A stretch of 64,000 nucleotides of DNA from positions 1,674,001 to 1,738,000 of the forward strand of contig CAVZIN010000007.1 in NCBI GenBank assembly GCA_963775315.1, given 5' to 3'. The stretch comes from CAWGHZ01 sp963775315. Its GTDB lineage: Bacteria > Pseudomonadota > Alphaproteobacteria > MPNO01 > DASWLB01. Within the stretch, counting starts at the first letter, position 1, and the number at the start of each line of letters is the position of its first letter. The notes beneath the pieces are model-generated. The model saw only the letters and a program-made list of their open reading frames with translations, searched no databases and was not told the origin of the DNA. Positions 58,354-64,000 of the stretch are shown piece after piece. Both the position numbers and the translations under genes were made by a program.

Positions 58354-58650
58354 TCAGCCCTCGCCCTGTGGAGTGGTCGCCACCGGTTCGGCGCGAGCGC
58401 CCTTGCGCCCCGACGGCTTCGCGCGGCTCGCCTCGTCGCGGGCGCGCTCGGCATCCTCCGCCTCCTTGGCCAGGCGGAGCGCGCGGAGTTTCGCAGTCTT
58501 GGCGGCGAAGGCCTTCTCGGCCGTCTCGCGCGCCTTCACCCTGTCGAGGTCGCGCTTGCTCGCACTCGCCTCCTGGGCGGCGCGCCGGCCTGTGCCGGCG
58601 TCGGCACCAAAAAGCGCCCGGTTCGCCGCGTCGACGCGCTTGTCCGCCAT
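58354..58650 (-). CDS. Unknown 98-residue charged helical protein
   Basis: The sequence is strongly charged, Ala/Lys/Glu-rich and predicted to be one long helix: KRDLDRVKARETAEKAFAAK, LRALRLAKEAEDAERARDEA, then a basic tail SGRKGARAEPVATT. There is no known family and no cysteine. It lies at the head of the small-gene operon with the two CxxC proteins. The composition suggests a nucleic-acid- or membrane-surface-binding role, but this is a guess. Confidence 0.55.
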   Translation of the reverse strand: MADKRVDAANRALFGADAGTGRRAAQEASASKRDLDRVKARETAEKAFAAKTAKLRALRLAKEAEDAERARDEASRAKPSGRKGARAEPVATTPQGEG

Positions 58651-59057
58651 ACCTGTACCTCGCTGCGCACGCCCAAGCGTGCGAATAGTTACCCGCGCGA
58701 AAAACAGAATTCACGCAGGTTATCAGATGATTTCTTCGCTAAACACATGCAACCTATCACGGATTGCCGTTCCGCGGCAGGAAAAATGGGACGCGCTTGG
58801 CGCCGGTCTTTTTGCAGAGACCTGCCGCGTTTTTTGGCGCCGAAGGCCCGACGCGCGGGAATTTTCGAACTGGCCAAAAAATATTATTTGTGTTGTGGCC
58901 GGAATCGGACCATATGAGGGGTCATGGTCGCGCTCCGACGAACGGTCTCGCATCGCTATCGGAGGGTAGGCCCCGTTACTGGCTTCCCCAAGATTTCGGT
59001 AACCGACACCCGACGGGCGATGTGCCCGGCGGAAGCAACTTTTCGATTGGAATGACT
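58651..59057. other. 407-bp gene-free region ahead of cspA
   Basis: A marked dip in GC (runs such as AAAAAATATTATTTGTGTTG at 58876-58895). It should hold the divergent promoters of the small-gene operon (minus) and of cspA (plus). A weak promoter TTGTGT / ATATGA with 18-bp spacing lies near 58890-58917, which would give cspA an untranslated leader of about 135 bases. No convincing protein on either strand. Confidence 0.5.
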
Positions 59058-59267
59058 ATGTCGCAAGGAACCGTGAAGTGGTTCAACGCCGCGAAGGGCT
59101 TCGGCTTCATCGCACCGGACGACGGCTCGAAGGACGCGTTCGTCCATATCTCGGCGGTGGAGCGGGCGGGGCTGTCCAGCCTCTCCGAAGGTCAGCGCGT
59201 GAAGTACGAGCTGCAGAACGGCAAGAATGGCAAGAGCTCAGCGGAGAACCTGTCGGTCGTCGACTGA
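59058..59267 (+). CDS. cspA: Cold-shock protein, CspA family
   Basis: 69 residues: the OB-fold RNA chaperone with both RNP motifs, KGFGFIAPDDG (RNP1) and DAFVHISAVER (RNP2). MSQGTVKWFNAAKGFGF is the standard start; an ATG six bases earlier is an alternative. It binds single-stranded nucleic acid and melts mRNA structure. It is a monocistronic gene with its own terminator at 59294-59319 and a long AT-rich leader, as is usual for temperature-responsive csp genes. Confidence 0.93.
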   Translation: MSQGTVKWFNAAKGFGFIAPDDGSKDAFVHISAVERAGLSSLSEGQRVKYELQNGKNGKSSAENLSVVD

Positions 59268-59293
59268 CGGCTCCAACGCGCCGAAGCGTCCGG

Positions 59294-59319
59294 GAGGCCC
59301 GCCACGCGCGGGCCTCTTT
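59294..59319 (+). terminator. Rho-independent terminator of cspA
   Basis: GAGGCCCGC, loop CACGC, GCGGGCCTC, then TTTCGTTTC: a 9-bp perfect stem with a T-rich tail 27 bp after the stop. Confidence 0.8.
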
Positions 59320-59348
59320 CGTTTCGGACATCCTTATTTTTATCCTCG

Positions 59349-60401
59349 CTAGCGACCCTGTGACGTCGACCAGCCCTCGCGGCCGCTCTTGTGGTCGCCG
59401 ACGTCGGGATAGCCGTAGGTCGGGGCGAACAGCTCCTCGATCGGCACCTTCTTGGGGATCATCGCCTGGTCGTAGAGATAGGTGACCAGCGCCTCAAGGG
59501 TCGGCCGGTTCTCCTCCACCCCGTAGGGCCAGAACTCGTTGCCGAACACCCGGTCGATCTCGTGGAAGTCGGCCACCATCCAGGGCAGCATGTAGCGCAG
59601 CGCGCCCACATCGCGCGCCTTGCTGACGGCAAGCGCGCGCGATTCGCAGCAGGCGTTGTACAGGCTGGTCGCGACGAACGGGTGCTTCTCGTATACCGAG
59701 CGCTTGATCGCCAGCACGTGCATGATCGGGAAGATCTTCGTGCGCTTGAAGTAGTCCGCCTCGACCTCGCGGAAGTCGGGGAACAGGCGCTGGACCTTCG
59801 GGTTGCGGCCGAACGGCTCGGGGATCGACGCGGTGATCATGGCGTCGATGCCACCGTTCGCCCCGCCGTCCTCGAGAAGCTGGTTGAGCGACCGGCCCGA
59901 CGCGTTCTGTTCGAGATCGATCTTCTTGAGCACGGGCAACACGCTGGGCTTGCCGTGCGTGCCGGGATGCTCCATCGCACCCTGGATCCACTTGATGGTC
60001 GAGAGATCGACGCCGTGATCGTGCTGCAGCAGACCTCGGATGAAGACCGCCGCCGTCTGGACATATAGCGGCACGCCCACGCGGCGCCCCTCAAGATCCT
60101 TCGGCGACTTGATGCCGGAATCGGCATTGATGAAGATGAACTGGTGGCGGAAGACGCGCGAGATCATAACCGGCAGCGCGACGAAGGGCGAGTTGCCTGC
60201 GATATGCTTCGTGATGTGCTCCGACAGCGAGAACTCCGAGGCGTCGAACTCCTGCCCGCCGCCCATCCGGTCGAAGATCTGGCGCGGGTCGTCGATCCGC
60301 ATGAAATTGAGATCGATGCCCGCGGGCTTCACGTCGCCGGTATAAAGCGCATGCATGCGGTCGTAGAAGCCGCAGGCGAGGGTGATCGGAACGTTCGGCA
60401 T
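59349..60401 (-). CDS. 4,5-dihydroxyphthalate-decarboxylase-like / binding-protein-fold protein
   Basis: 350 residues with the periplasmic-binding fold but no signal peptide (MPNVPITLACGFYDRMHALY). Blocks FDASEFSLSEHITKHIAGNS, VMISRVFRHQFIFINADSGI, SPKDLEGRRVGVPLYVQTAA, VFIRGLLQHDHGVDLSTIKW and IFPIMHVLAIKRSVYEKHPF match the family of Pht5 4,5-dihydroxyphthalate decarboxylase. The family also contains transport proteins, so enzyme or cytoplasmic sensor are both possible. It is divergent from two ABC permeases 339 bp away. The end is convergent with the cspA terminator region. Confidence 0.75.
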   Translation of the reverse strand: MPNVPITLACGFYDRMHALYTGDVKPAGIDLNFMRIDDPRQIFDRMGGGQEFDASEFSLSEHITKHIAGNSPFVALPVMISRVFRHQFIFINADSGIKSPKDLEGRRVGVPLYVQTAAVFIRGLLQHDHGVDLSTIKWIQGAMEHPGTHGKPSVLPVLKKIDLEQNASGRSLNQLLEDGGANGGIDAMITASIPEPFGRNPKVQRLFPDFREVEADYFKRTKIFPIMHVLAIKRSVYEKHPFVATSLYNACCESRALAVSKARDVGALRYMLPWMVADFHEIDRVFGNEFWPYGVEENRPTLEALVTYLYDQAMIPKKVPIEELFAPTYGYPDVGDHKSGREGWSTSQGR

Positions 60402-60693
60402 TCGGGCACCTTTCTCGATGTGGCGGCCCCGGCGCCCGCGACGGGACGGCGGGCGGGGCGCTTTCGTGGCGAGGGAATGGGCGTGTCGGCGCGGTCAGTC
60501 TAAGCCGCGGCCGGAGCCTGCCGCAAGCGGGGCCGGCGCGGCGCCCCGGCCGCGGCACGCTATTGATCGGGCCGGCGAACAAGGCGATGTTGGGCGCGCC
60601 GGTGCAAGGCCGGCCGCGCGCCACCGAACGGCGCACGATGGGCGAAGCGGGCCAGCAAGGTCGGCAGCCAGGCAGGGCGGAGAGGCAGGGAGC
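60402..60693. other. Divergent intergenic region, about 290 bp
   Basis: Very GC-rich, without recognisable genes. It must carry the promoters of the decarboxylase-like gene (minus) and the permease operon (plus). I see no clear -35/-10 pair or palindrome long enough to name. Confidence 0.5.
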
Positions 60694-60744
60694 ATGATCG
60701 AGGCGGACGATCCGATATTCCTTCCGGCCGGGACCGGGCCGTGA
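60694..60744 (+). CDS. Possible 16-residue leader peptide
   Basis: ATG at 60694 (GCAGGGAGC upstream) encodes MIEADDPIFLPAGTGP and ends TGA at 60742-60744, overlapping the permease GTG (GTGA). It may serve translational coupling, or it may be the vestige of a deleted upstream cistron such as the missing ATPase. No conservation data are available, so confidence is low. Confidence 0.3.
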   Translation: MIEADDPIFLPAGTGP

Positions 60745-61499
60745 GGCACGAGCGCTTGGTCTACCGGCTCGTACAGGCGGGCGTCGCGGCGGCGCTGCTC
60801 CTCGCCTGGTACGTCTCGACCAGCCAGGGGTGGGTCAACCCCATCCTGCTGCCCAAGCTGACCGCGGCCTGGGAGGCATTCCTCGCGCTGCTCGCCAGCG
60901 GCTCGTTCTGGCCGAGCCTCGAGGTGACGCTCTCCGAACTCGCGATCGCCTTCGTCATCGCGGCCGCGCTGGGCTGCGTGCTCGGCTACGCGGTCAGCCT
61001 GACTCGCTTCACGGTCCGCATGTTCGACCCCTTCTTCGCTGGACTCTACTCGATCCCGGTGATCCTGCTGTTCCCGCTCTACGTCCTGTTCTTCGGTATC
61101 GGCGAGGGATCGAAGATCGCGATCGGCGCGACCATCGCCTTCTTCCCGGTGGTGCTCAACACGATCGCTGGGTTCGGCTATGTCGACAGCACCTACGTGC
61201 GCGCCGCGAAGTCGATGGGCGCGTCACAGGTGCAGATGTTCTGGTCGGTGATGGTGCCGGCGGCGTTCCCCGTGGTCCTGACCGGGCTCCGCATTGGCTT
61301 CATCCTGGCGTTCCTGTCGATCCTCGGGACGGAAACCATCGCCTCGCTTGCCGGGCTCGGACACCAAATCGTCGACCATTCCGAGCGGATGGAGACGGCG
61401 ATGATGTTCGCCTACATCTTCCTCGTCATCATCATCTCGTTCGTGCTGAACGCTCTCGTCTCGTACGTCGAGAAGCGCGCAAGACGGGCCTATCTATGA
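60741..61499 (+). CDS. ABC transporter permease (NMT1-associated), first
   Basis: 252 residues from GTG, six helices. The EAA loop AAKSMGASQVQMFWSVMVPAAFPVVLTGL and the YSIPVILLFPLYVLFFGIGEG segment define the SsuC/TauC permease family. ATGA overlap with the next permease shows a two-permease operon. No ATPase gene accompanies it in the window. The binding protein at 62309 (opposite strand) is a likely partner. Confidence 0.87.
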   Translation: MRHERLVYRLVQAGVAAALLLAWYVSTSQGWVNPILLPKLTAAWEAFLALLASGSFWPSLEVTLSELAIAFVIAAALGCVLGYAVSLTRFTVRMFDPFFAGLYSIPVILLFPLYVLFFGIGEGSKIAIGATIAFFPVVLNTIAGFGYVDSTYVRAAKSMGASQVQMFWSVMVPAAFPVVLTGLRIGFILAFLSILGTETIASLAGLGHQIVDHSERMETAMMFAYIFLVIIISFVLNALVSYVEKRARRAYL

Positions 61500-62249
61500 G
61501 CGTCCGCATCGGTCCGGGCCGCGCCCGGCTCCTCATGATCGTGGGGCTCGTCATCCTGTGGGAGGTGGCCGTCAAGCTCGCCCACGACCCCGACTTCCTC
61601 AGCACGCCCTGGCAGACCCTGCTCGCGCTGATCGGCTTCTTCGACAATCCGGACGTGCTCGCCGCCCTCCAGACCACGCTGTGGGAACTGCTGGTCGCGT
61701 TCGTGCTGGCGGTCGTCGTGGGCCTGCCGATCGGTCTTCTGATCGGGCTCAAGCGCTTCGCCTACGGCTCGTTCTTCCCTGTGGTGGTGCTGCTCTACGC
61801 GATCCCGCAGGCGACGGTCCTGCCGCTGGTGATCCTGATCTTCGGGATCGGGCCCGAATTCGAAGATCGCCTTCGGCTTCAGCCATGCGGTGTTCGCGAT
61901 CATCATCAACGTGATCGCCGGCGTGCAGGGCATCAAGCCGCTCCTGATCAACGCCGCGCGGTCGATGGGCGCGAGCCGCCGCCAGATCATCTGGAACGTG
62001 GTGATCCCCTACGCGGTGCCGAGCTTCTTCACCGGGCTGCGGCTCGCCATGACGGGCGACCTGCTGGGGGTGCTGCTCGCCGAGCTGTTCGTCTCGCAGG
62101 AGGGCGTCGGGCACTTCACCCGGTTCTTCACGGAGAGCTTTCAGCCCAACAAGCTGTTCGCGCTGATCGCCGCCCTCGCCGCCATTGCCGTCGTCCTCAA
62201 CGAGCTCGGCCGGCGCGTCGAGCGCCGCATGAGCCGCTGGCACGACTGA
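61496..62249 (+). pseudogene. ABC transporter permease (second), broken by a 1-bp insertion
   Basis: The first part (61496-61860) reads LVILWEVAVKLAHDPDFLST ... LYAIPQATVLPLVILIFGIG. The sequence GGGCCCGAATTCGAAGATC then shifts frame, and the family continues one frame over as KIAFGFSHAVFAIIINVIAG, INAARSMGASRRQIIWNVVI and ending RRVERRMSRWHD. Deleting one T of GAATTC would restore FGIGPESKIAFGF. The unshifted frame runs to 62254 without a permease C-terminus. It is a real pseudogene or a base-calling error. Confidence 0.75.
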
Positions 62250-62256
62250 AATAAAA

Positions 62257-62284
62257 AAGCGGCTCCCCTCGCGGGGAGCCGCTT
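62257..62284 (-). terminator. Strong terminator between permease and binding protein
   Basis: AAGCGGCTCCCC, loop TCGC, GGGGAGCCGCTT: a perfect 12-bp stem. Read on the minus strand it is followed by TTTTTTATT, so it terminates the binding-protein transcript at 62309; it can also act on the plus strand. Confidence 0.88.
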
Positions 62285-62308
62285 CCGCGCGGACGCCTTC
62301 CGGCGCCG

Positions 62309-63289
62309 CTACATCTTCTTCTTGGGCAGGAACTCCTCGGTGTAGAGCTTCGACATGTCGGCCGACGCCGGCATCTCCTTCAGCTTGACGAAGGTCTCCT
62401 TCAGGTTCTTGAGCGACTCTTGGTCGAAGCGGCAATCGTCCGTGAACATCCCGATCGTGATGTCGTACTCCTTCGCCATCACGCTCTCGGGAAAGCCGAC
62501 GAGCTTCGATTCGATCTTGACCGTCTCGGCCTTGTGCGACCGCATCCAGGCGATGGTGTCGATCCAGCCGGCGACGAAGGCGCGCACCGCCTCCGGATTT
62601 TCCTTCATCAGCTTGTCGCTCGCGAACAAGGTCCCCGAGGCATTGGCGCCCATGAACTTGCTGACCGGCGCGAGAAGCCGCCCCGTGCCCTTCTCCTCCA
62701 TGGTCAGGAACAGCGAGGTCACGCTGATGTCGGCGTCGATCAAATGTTGGCGGAACGCGGCGACGATGCCGGCGGAGCCGTTGCCGATGGCAACAGTGGT
62801 GATCCCGTCCTCGCCCCAACCCTTCTGCTTGGCGAGGTCGTGCGCGATGTGATCGGTGAGCGATCCCGCGCGGGAGATGCCGATCTTCTTGCCTTTCAAA
62901 TCGTCGATCGACTTGATGGGCGAGTCCTTCGGCACGCCGATCGCGAGAAACGAGAGCGGACCGGCGCTCTCGCAGATCGCCTTCGCGGGCACGCCCTTAT
63001 AGGTGAGCACCATCTCGGTGCCCGCTCCGTCGCCGATGTCGATCGAGCCGGCGGCGAGCGCCTGGGCCATCTTGCTGCCGCCGGAAAAGTCGACGATCTT
63101 CAGCTTGAGCCCATGCTTCTTGAAGATCCCGACCTGGTCGCCGACATTGACCGGAATGATCGCGTCCGAATTGGCCGCGGCCTTGCCGACCGTCAGCGTC
63201 GTCTCGGCGCTCGCCGGCGACGCCCAGAGAGCGGGCGCGAGGGCGACGCTGGCGACAGCGGCAAGAACGACGTGTTTCACGCTTCTCAT
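62309..63289 (-). CDS. ABC transporter substrate-binding protein (NMT1 type)
   Basis: 326 residues with a signal peptide (MRSVKHVVLAAVASVALAPA, cleavage near ASA-ET). The fold markers are SGGSKMAQALAAGSIDIGDG, DLKGKKIGISRAGSLTDHIA, KQKGWGEDGITTVAIGNGSA and FVAGWIDTIAWMRSHK. It is closely similar in layout to the binding protein at 8570, which shares the AGSLT and KGWG-GIT elements. It faces the permease pair across a strong terminator; partner assignment is inferred. Upstream 63290-63516 is the divergent promoter region shared with the monooxygenase. Confidence 0.87.
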   Translation of the reverse strand: MRSVKHVVLAAVASVALAPALWASPASAETTLTVGKAAANSDAIIPVNVGDQVGIFKKHGLKLKIVDFSGGSKMAQALAAGSIDIGDGAGTEMVLTYKGVPAKAICESAGPLSFLAIGVPKDSPIKSIDDLKGKKIGISRAGSLTDHIAHDLAKQKGWGEDGITTVAIGNGSAGIVAAFRQHLIDADISVTSLFLTMEEKGTGRLLAPVSKFMGANASGTLFASDKLMKENPEAVRAFVAGWIDTIAWMRSHKAETVKIESKLVGFPESVMAKEYDITIGMFTDDCRFDQESLKNLKETFVKLKEMPASADMSKLYTEEFLPKKKM

Positions 63290-63516
63290 ATTTGATCCTC
63301 CTCTGCTTGGTGGGCGCCACGCCGTCGCCGGCGATCGGCCTTGGATTTTGAGTGGAGCGGCTCGACACTAAAGCATCGCCGACCGTTGTAAAAGCGCCCC
63401 GTCGGAGAGGTCATCTGGGAGCGCAAGCAAGCGATTTGAAATCCGGGAAACATGCTCTAGCATCGCCGCCGACGCCGGCTGCGTGCCGGCATCCGCAATG
63501 GTAGTTCTGGGAGCGC

Positions 63517-64000
63517 ATGATGAAGTTCGGGCATTTCTGCTTGCCGACCTTTTTTCCCGACGTCGACGGGAATGTCGGCCAGTTGATGCGCCGCTGGCTG
63601 GACCTGCTGGCCGAAAGCGAAGCACTCGGCTTCGATTCGTTGTGGGCGAACGAGCACCATTTCGACGCATACGGGGGCATCATCCCCTCCCCGCCGACCA
63701 TGCTCGCGGGTCTGTCGCAGCGCACCAGGACCGCGCGGCTCGGCACCTCGATCGTCGTCCTGCCGCTGCACTCGCCGATCGAAATTGCCGAGCAGCTCGC
63801 CATGGTCGACCTGATGTCGGGCGGCCGCGTCGAGTTCGGCATCGGCCGCGGCTTCGTCGAGTTCGACTACGATCGGCTGGGCATCTCGCGCGAGGATTCG
63901 CAGGCGCGGATGCGCGAGCAGCTCGAGGTCATCCTCAAGGCCTGGTCGGGCGAGCCCTTCTCGCACGAAGGCCGGTTCTACAAGTACGACAACATCGAGG
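63517..64000 (+). CDS. Luciferase-like flavin monooxygenase (partial, runs off right edge)
   Basis: At least 161 residues. MMKFGHFCLPTFFPDVDGN starts a bacterial-luciferase TIM barrel; ALGFDSLWANEHHFDAYGGI, RTRTARLGTSIVVLPLHSPI, AMVDLMSGGRVEFGIGRGF and REQLEVILKAWSGEPFSHEG follow in family order. Such F420- or FMN-dependent enzymes oxidise aldehydes, alkanes, sulfonates or amines. Divergent from the binding protein at 62309, which could import its substrate. The C-terminus is not in the window. Confidence 0.9.
   Translation, partial: MMKFGHFCLPTFFPDVDGNVGQLMRRWLDLLAESEALGFDSLWANEHHFDAYGGIIPSPPTMLAGLSQRTRTARLGTSIVVLPLHSPIEIAEQLAMVDLMSGGRVEFGIGRGFVEFDYDRLGISREDSQARMREQLEVILKAWSGEPFSHEGRFYKYDNIE

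Noticed and set aside
1..64000. tRNA or rRNA genes
   Set aside because: No stretch with a recognisable T-psi-C arm and acceptor stem or rRNA signature was noticed in the intergenic regions; a covariance search would be needed to exclude them fully.

Overview
This 64 kb window is high-GC chromosomal DNA, most likely from an alphaproteobacterium. The clues are the C-terminus of a 5-aminolevulinate synthase at the left edge (C4 haem pathway), the dense translationally coupled operons, the many substrate-binding transporters and aromatic or amide catabolic genes of a soil-type heterotroph, and the recurring intergenic hairpins of the CCCCGGACGG / CCGGGATGAC kind. No rRNA, tRNA or CRISPR array was seen. 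Assignments rest on motifs and recall of protein families; no database search was run.

Layout. 0-5.4 kb: end of hemA, three tandem ACMSD-type amidohydrolases and a CocE/NonD hydrolase. 5.4-7.8 kb: an AT-richer scar with an orphan consensus promoter, two broken gene remnants and a complete IS3-family element with a 4-bp target duplication. 7.8-10.8 kb: a glutathione transferase, an NMT1-type binding protein, a FecR-domain protein and a DUF1993 protein. 10.9-20.9 kb (minus strand): GMC oxidoreductase, amidohydrolase, aryl-AMP ligase, SDR, a UroD-like protein, a TRAP permease pair, HpcH/HpaI aldolase, class II aldolase and Fpg glycosylase. 21.9-25.1 kb: a [NiFe]-hydrogenase maturation remnant with full-length hypF, but hypC and hypA that have each lost their core domain in frame, and a NifU-like gene with an amber codon. 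25.1-33.8 kb: a biuret-use island with allophanate-hydrolase-type amidase, GntR regulator, BMP-type ABC transporter, biuret hydrolase and a second cysteine hydrolase. 33.8-40.7 kb (minus): an operon for a Tat-exported, PaoABC-like molybdenum hydroxylase with a cytochrome b and small partner proteins, followed by an IS5-family element. 41.7-50.5 kb: Sel1, Nudix, VOC, a frameshifted ATP-dependent ligase gene, SDR, an MFS exporter, a TauABC-like transporter and a group 3 truncated haemoglobin. 50.7-58.0 kb: a six-gene membrane complex related to hydrogenase-4 / complex I, coupled to an XRE regulator. Its large subunit lacks the nickel-binding cysteines, so it looks like an energy-converting hydrogenase-related (Ehr) complex. 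58.0-64 kb: three tiny proteins, two of them paralogous CxxC proteins, then cspA, a dihydroxyphthalate-decarboxylase-like protein, two ABC permeases (one frameshifted), a binding protein and the start of a luciferase-like monooxygenase.

How it works together. Most of the window serves scavenging: it imports and hydrolyses amides and ureides (biuret to allophanate to ammonia and CO2), oxidises and decarboxylates aromatic or aldehyde substrates, and sends periplasmic electrons to the quinone pool. The two hydrogenase-flavoured loci point to evolutionary loss of hydrogen chemistry: the maturation genes are partly gutted, and the membrane complex keeps its proton-pumping modules and its [4Fe-4S] subunit but not the NiFe site. 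Several genes are visibly broken (ligase, permease, NifU-like, remnants near the IS3 element); whether these are real or draft-assembly errors cannot be settled from this sequence alone.
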